DNA of 64,000 nt, taken from assembly GCA_963669315.1 (NCBI GenBank), contig OY770021.1, positions 1,860,001-1,924,000 on the forward strand. Direction: 5' to 3'. Both the position numbers and the translations under genes were made by a program. The notes under the pieces were generated by a model. The model saw only the letters and a program-made list of their open reading frames with translations, was not told where the DNA came from and ran no database searches. Every line of letters begins with the position of its first letter. The first letter of the stretch is position 1. Of the stretch, positions 52,645 through 60,607 are shown piece by piece. The DNA is from SZUA-547 sp963669315 (GTDB lineage: Bacteria; Pseudomonadota; Alphaproteobacteria; Rhodobacterales; Rhodobacteraceae).

Positions 52645-53208
52645 ATGAGCGCGAGCGGAATAGGCGAGGTGCGGAGACCCTCGGCGCGCGGCGATCAGCT
52701 TTTGTTCCTGACCGATGAGCAGCTCAGGCAAGGCATCGAATTGCTGTTCTTCGCTTATCGTGACTTCACCTCCGACCCGGACCGTATCCTTGAGGATTTC
52801 GGCTATGGCCGCGCGCATCACCGGGCGATCCACTTCATCAACCGCCGCCCCGGCGTGACGGTGGCGGGGCTGTTGAACATCCTCGGCGTCACCAAGCAGT
52901 CCCTCAACCGGGTTCTGAGGCAGCTAATCGATGACGGGTTGGTCGCTCAGGAAGTCGGCGTGCGGGATCGGCGGCAGCGTCACCTGCACCTGACGCCCGA
53001 AGGCGAGGATCTGGAGCGGCGCTTGTCAGAGCCACAGCGCGGCCGCGTGCGCCGCGCTTATAGCGAGGCCGGGCCAGAGGCGGTCAGCGGCTTTCGCAAG
53101 GTGCTGGAGCAGATGATCGACGCGCGCGCGCGAAACGAGGTTCTGGGCATTGTCGGCGAATCCCGGCGTGGTGGGGGCTCGGATCGCGACCCTGCGGGAG
53201 GCGCATGA
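52645..53208 (+). CDS. petP: MarR-family regulator PetP
   Basis: 187 residues from the ATG at 52645 (AGGGAGG upstream); a GTG at 52609 would add 12 residues. The winged helix-turn-helix is of MarR type: LFFAYRDFTSDPDRILEDFG, RAHHRAIHFI, GVTKQSLNRVLRQLIDDGLV, then the wing RDRRQRHLHLTPEG. In Rhodobacter capsulatus, petP and petR are adjacent regulators upstream of the cytochrome bc1 genes; the ilvE-petP-petR order supports the name. Its stop overlaps the petR start. Confidence 0.88.
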   Translation: MSASGIGEVRRPSARGDQLLFLTDEQLRQGIELLFFAYRDFTSDPDRILEDFGYGRAHHRAIHFINRRPGVTVAGLLNILGVTKQSLNRVLRQLIDDGLVAQEVGVRDRRQRHLHLTPEGEDLERRLSEPQRGRVRRAYSEAGPEAVSGFRKVLEQMIDARARNEVLGIVGESRRGGGSDRDPAGGA

Positions 53209-53924
53209 TGCAGGGCCCGGGGGAAAGCGCCCCCGTCGATGCGCATCTTCTGGTCGTCGACGATGATGAGCGCATCCGTACGCTGTTGACGAAATTTCTG
53301 GCCCGAAACGGCTTCATGGTCTCAGCGGCGCGCGACGCAGCGCACGCAAGGCGGCTGATCGAGGGGTTGGTCTTCGACCTGTTGATCGTCGACGTGATGA
53401 TGCCGGGCGAGGACGGGCTGTCGCTGACCCGATCGCTGCACGACGAGATCGAGACGCCGGTTCTTCTGCTCACGGCGCGGGGCGAGGCGGAGGACCGGAT
53501 CTCAGGTCTGGAGGCGGGCGCCGATGATTATTTGCCGAAACCGTTCGAGCCGCGGGAGTTGCTGCTGCGCGTGGCGGCGATCCTGCGGCGTGCGGCGCCG
53601 GCGGCGGAACTGGCGGAGCCGCCTCAGACCCTGACGCTGGGCGAGGCGCGGTACGATGTCGGGCGCGGAGAGATGTGGCGCGGAGAAGAACTGGTGCGCC
53701 TGACCACGAGCGAATCCGCGCTGATGCGGGCCTTCGCGCGTAGTCCGAATGAGGCGCTGTCGCGTGAGACGCTGGTCGGAGAACTGGGCGGGCCGGGCTC
53801 GACACAGGAACGCGCCGTCGACGTGCAGATCACGCGCCTTCGTCGCAAGATCGAATCCGACCCGCGTAATCCCCGCTATCTGCAAACCGTGCGCGGGTCG
53901 GGCTACATGCTGACGCCGGACTGA
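53205..53924 (+). CDS. petR: OmpR/PhoB-type response regulator PetR
   Basis: 239 residues. The receiver domain has the acidic pocket VVDDDE (17-22), the phospho-acceptor Asp63 in LLIVDVMMPG, the switch Thr and LPKPFEPRELLLRV. The C-terminal winged helix has ERAVDVQITRLRRKIE and YLQTVRGSGYM. No histidine kinase gene follows, unlike most OmpR-type pairs; the next gene is on the opposite strand. PetR in Rhodobacter is linked to bc1 expression and viability. Confidence 0.92.
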   Translation: MMQGPGESAPVDAHLLVVDDDERIRTLLTKFLARNGFMVSAARDAAHARRLIEGLVFDLLIVDVMMPGEDGLSLTRSLHDEIETPVLLLTARGEAEDRISGLEAGADDYLPKPFEPRELLLRVAAILRRAAPAAELAEPPQTLTLGEARYDVGRGEMWRGEELVRLTTSESALMRAFARSPNEALSRETLVGELGGPGSTQERAVDVQITRLRRKIESDPRNPRYLQTVRGSGYMLTPD

Positions 53925-53934
53925 ACAGTGCGGT

Positions 53935-54393
53935 CTAGAGACAGTCGAAGACCGGCGGCCAGATCGCGATCATCGCCTGCGGCGCTTCACACTGGCGGGC
54001 GAATCCGCGTTTGATCAGCTCCGTGCCGAGATCAATTTCCTGCTGATCCGTCGGGTCCATGACTACGCAATCGCCGACCAGCGTCCCGCCGCCCGCCGGG
54101 CCGATCCGCTCTCCAGTCAGGCGGCATTCGATATCGCGGCCCCTTGGCGCGAGAGACTGCATGAATTTCAGCGCGGCGTCCCGCTGGCCCTCCAGGATGT
54201 AAGGCAACGGCAGCCGGACCTCGATCGCGCCGACCCAGACGCTCTCGGGCTGGGAGATGTCGCCGACCTTGCCAATTAACTGCGCGGAATAGCTTCTCTC
54301 GTGGCCACCAGCAGAGGCGCCTGTCGCCAGCGCCGTCGATATGATGGCCGCCATCCAGAGCCCCAGCAAGCGCGGTCTTCTAAAGAAGTTCAT
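53935..54393 (-). CDS. Secreted protein resembling a degenerate thermonuclease (SNase-like)
   Basis: 152 residues with a signal peptide (LWMAAIISTALATGASAGG). The mature domain follows the SNase/thermonuclease layout: beta-strand start SYSAQLIGKVGD, a gap where a D-G-D-T motif would be, R-L-P-L, DAALKFMQSLAPRGRDIECRL, and IDLGTELIKRGFARQCE. The catalytic Arg/Glu set is not clear, so it may be inactive. It starts 1 base after the K+ channel stop, in the ion-channel operon. Confidence 0.65.
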   Translation of the reverse strand: MNFFRRPRLLGLWMAAIISTALATGASAGGHERSYSAQLIGKVGDISQPESVWVGAIEVRLPLPYILEGQRDAALKFMQSLAPRGRDIECRLTGERIGPAGGGTLVGDCVVMDPTDQQEIDLGTELIKRGFARQCEAPQAMIAIWPPVFDCL

Positions 54394-54394
54394 C

Positions 54395-55180
54395 TCAATT
54401 TAACCCCTCCGTTTCAATGTCCAATCTCGCGCCGCAATGCTTGCAGCGGATGGCGTCGAGGTCGTGGCGTAGCAAGCCGCATTGCTCGCATTTGTGCCGG
54501 ACTTTTTGCGGTCGGAAAATGGCGAGCGCGAGTTGGGCGAACAGCGCCACGCCGACCACCATGATGAAGACAGACAGAAGCTTCCCAGCGGGCGTGTTCA
54601 GGGTGATGTCGCCGAATCCCGTGGTCGTCAGGGTCGCCACGGTGAAGTAGAGCGCGTCGACATAGGAATCGGGTCCGGCATCCTTGTCGAAGTAAAGCGC
54701 GAAAACGCCCGAGGCCGTTACGAACACGAACACAAGCAGGTTCACCAGCGCCGTGATGGCGTCCTCGTTGCGGCGGAAAAACGAGAACTCTCGCCGCAGA
54801 TCCTGCAACAACTGGTAGGAGTGAACGATGCGCAAGCCCCTGAGGATACGGAGAAAGCCGAGATCGAGCGCGAAAAACGGATCCATAATTAGTGATGCGA
54901 TCACAACGATATCCGCGATCGTGTAGACTTGTCTCAGGAGAAACAGGCGGTCCGGGGCGATCCAGAGTCGGCTGGCGAAATCGAAGACAATCACCAGGCC
55001 GATCAATCGATTGGTCAGGATCAATTCGGGAGACGGAGAAAGTGGCGCTGTCACGATGAAGTAGAAGATGGTCGTGAAGTCAAAGATGATGAGCGCATAG
55101 CGGAAGCGAATAGAGCCCGGGCTGGCGCTGGTATAGAGGCGGATCAGCCAACCTTTGAATCCATCGCGCTCAACCATCAT
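54395..55180 (-). CDS. Voltage-gated-type potassium channel with C-terminal zinc ribbon
   Basis: 261 residues, about six membrane helices. The S4-like helix FLRILRGLRIVHSYQL has regularly spaced Arg/His. The pore loop contains TLTTTGFGD, the K+ selectivity filter TxGFGD. The cytoplasmic C-terminus after the last helix carries a C-x2-C-x11-C-x2-C zinc ribbon (CEQCG...RCKHCG), an uncommon regulatory element. It overlaps the upstream MscS-type gene by ATGA, so the channels are translationally coupled. Confidence 0.9.
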   Translation of the reverse strand: MMVERDGFKGWLIRLYTSASPGSIRFRYALIIFDFTTIFYFIVTAPLSPSPELILTNRLIGLVIVFDFASRLWIAPDRLFLLRQVYTIADIVVIASLIMDPFFALDLGFLRILRGLRIVHSYQLLQDLRREFSFFRRNEDAITALVNLLVFVFVTASGVFALYFDKDAGPDSYVDALYFTVATLTTTGFGDITLNTPAGKLLSVFIMVVGVALFAQLALAIFRPQKVRHKCEQCGLLRHDLDAIRCKHCGARLDIETEGLN

Positions 55181-56883
55181 GCCTTCGCGTTTTCGGCGCC
55201 GGATTCGCCTTCAGATCCCGCTGCGCGCCTCGGGATCTTCAGCTCTTCCGGATCGCCCGTGTAGAAGGGCGTCATGATCTGGACGCCGGCCGCGTTGAAC
55301 CTGCGTAGGATGTTCCGGCGAAGCGCCGACGCCACGCGCACGGGGTCAGAGTCCTTCTTGCAATAGGCGTTGATTTCATAACTGACATCGTGGGCGTTCA
55401 GCCCCTGGCTGAGCACAAACGGGCCAGGCTTTGCCTTGACGCCGTCAGTCTCGCGAGCCGCGGCGATCAGAAGCTCATCCACTATGTCGGGCGCCTCGTC
55501 ATAGCCGATGCCAACCGTCGTATGGATTATCAATCCCTGCGGGCCGGCTGTTTGTGTGTAGTTGACGACTTCCGAGCTTAGCATCTTGGTGTTGGGCACG
55601 CTGACCAACTCGTTCTTCAGCGACCGCACATGGGTGTCCAACAGGGAGACATGCTCAACAGTGCCGCGGATCTCGGCGACCTTGATCCGGTCTCCAACCG
55701 AGACGCTGCGCTTATAAACCACGATCAGCCCGGCGAAGAGGTTGGCGGCGACAGAATTTGCTCCCAGCGATACGACAAGACCGAGCAGCACAGTCATACC
55801 CCGGAACGCCGCCGAGTCCGAACCTGGTATATAGGGATAGGCGACGACAATGGCTGCAATAACAATTACGAAGCGAATGATGCGATGGGTTGGCCAGATC
55901 CATTGCGGATCGAATCCTTTGATCTGGATCGCGCCGTTTTCAATATTGACGAAGACCAGCCGTAACAATTTTAGCAGAAACCGAGTCATCAGCACGATGA
56001 TCAATACGGTGATCAGATCGGGCACTTCGCCCAACGCGGCGCGGCCTAGATCGATCAACGGCGCGGCCAGAATATCGAGCAGCAGTCTGGCGAACCCCTT
56101 TGTGAAGGCGAATTCGCTCAGTACAGCCGCCACATAGTAGTAGGCCGCGAAGGCGATGATGAGGATGAGTATCCCGCGCGTGGCCATGCGATGGGCTTGC
56201 AGCAACGAGCTGGAATCCACGACCCGTCCGGTTTGCTGCTCAATACCTTCCAGCCATTGCCTTACTTTGCGTTCTACCCGAAGCCGACTCCACTTTCGAA
56301 GCCTGAAGACGCCCCACAGGAAGGCTGAAAAAACCGCAGTCCAAACCAGCGTGTCGCGAAGCGCCTCATAGGTGCCGGCTTCGGTGCGCCCGGCGCGGTG
56401 GTTCTCCACAGCTTCGTCAATGCGCGATGCGAAAAGCGCGGTGACGATGTCCAGCGGAAAGCCTTCGAATGCCGCGTCGGTTTCGGTGACCTGAATAATT
56501 TCAACGCCATCCACGGTGATCGCGATGCCGAACTCGGCCTCATCAGTCTGGACGTTTGGCGATCGGTCGGGGTGTTTCTCCGCCGCCTCAATGATCTTGG
56601 CCTGAACGTCCTCCGCCCGTTCCGCGGCGGTGATCGATCGTGCGCCGCGCAGTACGAAATACGTCTCACCGTCGATCACCACTGGCGCCGTATCGATATT
56701 ATTCGGCGTGGCGACGGCGGGTTGTTCGTTTTCGGGCGGCGCCGCGTCCTGTGCGAATCCTGCGGAACCCGAAATGAGCATCAGGAAGATGGCCGCCGCC
56801 GCCAGTTTCGCGATGGGCAAGCCAGCCGCAAGCCTCGAAGTCGACGCGCTGATTTCGGACAAGAGTCGGGTCATTGATTGCAT
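55177..56883 (-). CDS. MscS-family mechanosensitive channel (large N-terminal domain)
   Basis: About 568 residues. An N-terminal signal-like helix precedes a periplasmic domain with IDTAPVVIDGETYFVLRGAR. Five or so membrane helices follow. The MscS core covers the pore-lining helix MTVLLGLVVSLGANSVAAN, the beta domain SVGDRIKVAEIRGTVEHV, and the C-terminal VSYEINAYCKK region. It resembles medium-sized MscS homologues that respond to membrane tension during hypo-osmotic shock. No ribosome-binding site is evident before the ATG at 56883. 4 bases after the next MscS gene. Confidence 0.85.
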   Translation of the reverse strand: MQSMTRLLSEISASTSRLAAGLPIAKLAAAAIFLMLISGSAGFAQDAAPPENEQPAVATPNNIDTAPVVIDGETYFVLRGARSITAAERAEDVQAKIIEAAEKHPDRSPNVQTDEAEFGIAITVDGVEIIQVTETDAAFEGFPLDIVTALFASRIDEAVENHRAGRTEAGTYEALRDTLVWTAVFSAFLWGVFRLRKWSRLRVERKVRQWLEGIEQQTGRVVDSSSLLQAHRMATRGILILIIAFAAYYYVAAVLSEFAFTKGFARLLLDILAAPLIDLGRAALGEVPDLITVLIIVLMTRFLLKLLRLVFVNIENGAIQIKGFDPQWIWPTHRIIRFVIVIAAIVVAYPYIPGSDSAAFRGMTVLLGLVVSLGANSVAANLFAGLIVVYKRSVSVGDRIKVAEIRGTVEHVSLLDTHVRSLKNELVSVPNTKMLSSEVVNYTQTAGPQGLIIHTTVGIGYDEAPDIVDELLIAAARETDGVKAKPGPFVLSQGLNAHDVSYEINAYCKKDSDPVRVASALRRNILRRFNAAGVQIMTPFYTGDPEELKIPRRAAGSEGESGAENAKA

Positions 56884-56887
56884 GGCG

Positions 56888-58255
56888 TCATGATGAGCCC
56901 GTCGAATCCGGAGCCGCGGGATAGAGATGCACATCGCGTTGCGGGAATGGAATTGAAATCCCGGCGGCGTCGAAACGCTGCTTCACATCCGCCGTAAGAT
57001 CCCAGTAGACAGTCCAGTAATCCATCGTTTTAGTCCATGGCGCGCACAGGAAGTTCACAGAACTGTCGCCCAATTCCTTCACCACGATCAAGGGTTCAGG
57101 CGATGTAAGAACCAGGGGATGCGCTTCGACGGCTTCCTTCATCACCGCGATCGCTTTCGGAATATCGTCGTCATATCCAATGCCGAACGTCAGATCGACG
57201 CGTCTGGTCTCGCTGGCGGTGACGTTGGTGATCACATTACCCCAGACCTGCCGGTTGGGAACGACAATCACTTGATTGTCGAGCGTGGTGACAGTCGTCG
57301 CTACGATGTTGACAGACTTGACCGTGCCTTTGACCCCGCCGAGGTCGACGAAATCGCCCTCGTCGAACGGCCGGTTGACCATGATCATCAGCCCATTTGC
57401 GAAGTTGCCGAGCGTGTCCTGAAAGGCGAAGCCAATGATGAACGAGGCGCCGCCGACCAGCGCGAAGAGCGGCGTAACATCAACGCCGAGAAAGGAGAGA
57501 ACGATCAAGAGCCCGAACGAGATAACCAGCCAATAGACCACTGCTACGAGAAAGGATTGAAGCAGTTTCGAGAGGTTGGGCACCCGGTCGATTCGTTTCG
57601 ACGTAAATCGACGCACCATGCGCGCGACGAGCAGAAGGCCATAGAACGAGACGACGACGATCGCCAGATCCTTGGCCACCTCGATACCGCCATCCGTGCT
57701 GATCAACCATTCGATCACGGCGGAAAAAAGCGTCTCCACGTCCGCGGATTTGATTTGATCGGTGCGCAACGCCAATCGGTAGGTTGTAAACTCGTCGATC
57801 GCCTCCTCGTCGCCGCCCTTCAACTCCCACGCTTCGAGAACGGCCGAATACCTGTCGATGAGTCCGTTGCGCTCATTGGTCAGGGCGAAGAGCTTTTCTC
57901 GAGCCGCGTCAGCTGCGGCGCCTTCCGAGGCGTTCACCTCGATCTGCGCCTCGACGGCCTCGACGGTTTTGGCCTTTACGAAGTCGCGCCAGGTTTCGGC
58001 GAGGGTGGCCAACTCGCTCCGTGTCAGGGGCGCGAGGCGCAGTTTAAGTTCTTCCAGCTCTATCGTGGCATTGCTTACCGCAGCGGGCGGATCGAGCGCG
58101 CTGTCGCTTGCCGTAACATCGACGCTTTCGGCTGACGCAGTCTCTTCCGAAGGAGCAGACGTCGTGTCTTGCGCGAATATTGGCGCAGGCGCGAAATACG
58201 CCAGCGCGGACAAGACGAACACAAAAAGTGCACCCGTACAGCGCTGTCCCGGCAT
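56888..58255 (-). CDS. MscS-family mechanosensitive channel
   Basis: 455 residues. Signal peptide ALFVFVLSALAYFAPAPIFA, then a periplasmic coiled-coil-like region (ELEELKLRLAPLTRSELAT...). Membrane helices follow, and the MscS core VGGASFIIGFAFQDTLGNFAN (pore helix) and GDFVDLGGVKGTVKSVNI (beta domain), with a short C-terminal cap. First gene of the MscS-MscS-K+ channel-SNase operon. Distinct in sequence from the downstream MscS homologue, so not a recent duplicate. Confidence 0.88.
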   Translation of the reverse strand: MPGQRCTGALFVFVLSALAYFAPAPIFAQDTTSAPSEETASAESVDVTASDSALDPPAAVSNATIELEELKLRLAPLTRSELATLAETWRDFVKAKTVEAVEAQIEVNASEGAAADAAREKLFALTNERNGLIDRYSAVLEAWELKGGDEEAIDEFTTYRLALRTDQIKSADVETLFSAVIEWLISTDGGIEVAKDLAIVVVSFYGLLLVARMVRRFTSKRIDRVPNLSKLLQSFLVAVVYWLVISFGLLIVLSFLGVDVTPLFALVGGASFIIGFAFQDTLGNFANGLMIMVNRPFDEGDFVDLGGVKGTVKSVNIVATTVTTLDNQVIVVPNRQVWGNVITNVTASETRRVDLTFGIGYDDDIPKAIAVMKEAVEAHPLVLTSPEPLIVVKELGDSSVNFLCAPWTKTMDYWTVYWDLTADVKQRFDAAGISIPFPQRDVHLYPAAPDSTGSS

Positions 58256-58449
58256 TCTGTCACCTCATCTATTTCAAGTCGTTATTAAATCCGACCCAAG
58301 GAGGAATAGCGCAATTGTCAGCGCGATCTAGCGCTAAATGGGCCGAAGCGTATCACATCGCCTTTCGGCATCGCGCCGAGCGCAGTTTGTAGAAACGTGA
58401 GTCCACGAAGAACCTTGCCCCGGCCGGGGCATCCGTTCACTCTTCCCCC

Positions 58450-59391
58450 ATGACCACTGTCCTGATCACGCATTCCGCCTGTCTTGAGCATGTGACGCCC
58501 TATGGCCATCCCGAGCGGGTGGATCGGCTGCGCGCGATTCATAAGGCTTTGGAGGACCCGGCGTTCGACGCGCTGGACCGGAGAGAGGCGCCGCGAGCCT
58601 CCGACGACGTGATCCTGCGCGCCCATGACGCGGACTATTTGGCGGGGATCAAGGACGTTGCACCGGAAAAGGGGATGCTGGCGCTCGACGAAGACACCTC
58701 GATGAGCCCCGGCTCGCTGGAGGCCGCCTATCGCGCGGCTGGCGCCGTGGTCGAAGGCGTCGATCTGTTGATGTCCGGCGATGCGCAGAACGTCTTCTGC
58801 GCCATCCGCCCGCCCGGCCATCATGCGGAGCGGGATCGGGCGATGGGGTTTTGCCTGTTCTCGAACGCCGCCATCGCCGCCCTGCATGCGGTCAAAGCGC
58901 ACGGGTTGAACCGTGTCGCGATCATGGATTTCGACGTCCATCACGGCAACGGCTCGCAGCACATTCTGGAGCGGGAGGGGCGGGTGATGTACGCCTCGAC
59001 GCATCAATGGCCGCTCTATCCCGGCACCGGGGCGGCTGGCGAGACGGGGGTTGGAAACATCGCAAACGCGCCATTGCCCGGGTTTTCCGGCTCGCAGGCG
59101 TTCCGGGAGGCGATGGAGGGGATCATTCTGCCCGCGATCGACAATTTCGCGCCGGAATTGATGATTATCTCAGCCGGGTTCGACGCGCATCGCGACGATC
59201 CTCTGGCCAATCTGAACTTCACTGAAGAGGACTTCGCCTGGGCGACGGAGGCGCTCTGCGATTTGGCGGACAAAAGTGCGGGGGGCCGCGTTCTCTCGAC
59301 TCTCGAGGGCGGCTATGATCTTGAGGCTTTGGCGCGGTCGACGGCCGCGCATGTGAAGGTTCTGATGCGCCGTGGAGAAACGGATGGCTGA
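58450..59391 (+). CDS. Histone deacetylase family protein
   Basis: 313 residues of the class II-like HDAC/acetylpolyamine amidohydrolase fold. Zinc and catalytic motifs are RPPGHHAERDRAMGFCLFSN, DFDVHHGNGSQHI and SAGFDAHRDDPL. It is intact. Bacterial members deacetylate polyamines or small molecules, and the substrate is unknown here. The HDAC-xseB-ispA-dxs order is conserved in Rhodobacterales. Confidence 0.93.
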   Translation: MTTVLITHSACLEHVTPYGHPERVDRLRAIHKALEDPAFDALDRREAPRASDDVILRAHDADYLAGIKDVAPEKGMLALDEDTSMSPGSLEAAYRAAGAVVEGVDLLMSGDAQNVFCAIRPPGHHAERDRAMGFCLFSNAAIAALHAVKAHGLNRVAIMDFDVHHGNGSQHILEREGRVMYASTHQWPLYPGTGAAGETGVGNIANAPLPGFSGSQAFREAMEGIILPAIDNFAPELMIISAGFDAHRDDPLANLNFTEEDFAWATEALCDLADKSAGGRVLSTLEGGYDLEALARSTAAHVKVLMRRGETDG

Positions 59392-59632
59392 CGCAGCTGA
59401 AACCCCTGTGGCCGATATGAGCTTCGAGCAGGCGATGCGCGCCCTCGAGGAAATCGTCGAGACCCTGGAATCAGGCCGGGTGGAGCTGGAGAAATCCATC
59501 GCGTTTTATGAGCGCGGCAAGGCGCTGCGCGACCATTGCGAGAAGAAGCTCGCTGACGCCGAGCTTCGGGTTAGCCAGATCACGACCGACGGATCCGGCG
59601 AGGTCTCCGCCAAACCCGCCAATATCGAATAG
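59384..59632 (+). CDS. xseB: Exodeoxyribonuclease VII small subunit
   Basis: 82 residues from the ATG at 59384 (GGAGAAA upstream). The small-subunit pattern MSFEQAMRALEEIVETLESG, VELEKSIAFYERGKAL and C-E-K-K-L-A-D-A-E-L-R-V is complete. It pairs with XseA, which is not in this window. It overlaps the HDAC gene by 8 bases, so it is translationally coupled. Confidence 0.95.
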   Translation: MADAAETPVADMSFEQAMRALEEIVETLESGRVELEKSIAFYERGKALRDHCEKKLADAELRVSQITTDGSGEVSAKPANIE

Positions 59633-59641
59633 AGCCACGCC

Positions 59642-60553
59642 ATGACGCCTCAGGAAGAGCGCGCGCTTCGCGCCCGGCTCATCGCGGCCGCATCGGAGAT
59701 CGAGGAAACGCTGGACGCTCTGCTGGCCGCCGAGGATGGCGATGCCGAGGCGCCGCTGCTGGAGGCGATGCGATATGCGACACTAGGCCGCGGAAAGCGG
59801 TTGCGCGGATTTCTGGTGCTGGAATCTGCGTCGCTTTTCGACGTGGATCGGGCGCGGGCGCTCAGGGTCGCCGCCGCGCTGGAATGCGTCCATGCCTATA
59901 GCCTTGTCCATGACGACCTGCCGGCGATGGACGATGACGATCTGCGCCGGGGCAAGCCGACCGTCCACAAGGCCTTTGACGAGGCGATCGCGGTTCTGGC
60001 GGGAGACGCGTTGCAGACCCGCGCCTTCGAGATTTTGGCCGATGACGCGACCCATGAGGATCCGTTCGTGCGTTGCCGTCTCGTGGCGCGGCTGGCCGAG
60101 GCATCGGGCGCCTCTGGCATGGTTGGCGGGCAGATGATCGACCTCGCCGCCGAGACCGCCGCCGAGCCCTTGGACATGGGCGCCATCACCCGGCTGCAAC
60201 GGATGAAGACGGGCGCGTTGATCGCGGCCTCCTGCGCGTCCGGCGCGATTCTCGGCCATGCGGGCACCGACGCCGCGCGGGCGCTGGAGGGATACGCCCA
60301 TGACCTGGGCCTCGCTTTTCAGATCCGCGACGACATATTGGATGTTGAGGGCGACGAGGCGGAGATCGGTAAAAAGGTTCAAAAGGACGAAGAGGCTGGC
60401 AAGGCGACATTCGTTTCGATCCTCGGGCTGGACGGCGCGAAAGAGCGCGCAGAAATGCTGGTGGCGCAGGCGACGCGGCACTTGGCCCCGTTCGGAACCG
60501 GGGCGGATGGCTTGGCCTTGGCCGCGAAATTTTCTATAAGCCGCCGATCCTGA
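59642..60553 (+). CDS. ispA: Farnesyl diphosphate synthase (polyprenyl synthetase)
   Basis: 303 residues. The first Asp-rich motif is DDLPAMDDDDLRRG (residues 91-104) and the second DDILDVEGD. LGRGKRLRGFLVL near residue 48 binds IPP. It condenses IPP with DMAPP/GPP to farnesyl diphosphate for quinones, hopanoids and cell-wall lipid carriers. Dxs follows, which keeps the isoprenoid pathway genes together. Confidence 0.95.
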   Translation: MTPQEERALRARLIAAASEIEETLDALLAAEDGDAEAPLLEAMRYATLGRGKRLRGFLVLESASLFDVDRARALRVAAALECVHAYSLVHDDLPAMDDDDLRRGKPTVHKAFDEAIAVLAGDALQTRAFEILADDATHEDPFVRCRLVARLAEASGASGMVGGQMIDLAAETAAEPLDMGAITRLQRMKTGALIAASCASGAILGHAGTDAARALEGYAHDLGLAFQIRDDILDVEGDEAEIGKKVQKDEEAGKATFVSILGLDGAKERAEMLVAQATRHLAPFGTGADGLALAAKFSISRRS

Positions 60554-60607
60554 GCCGCATGACCGGCGCATTCTTCGCCGACTGTCTGCGCGCCAGTGGG
60601 AGATCAC

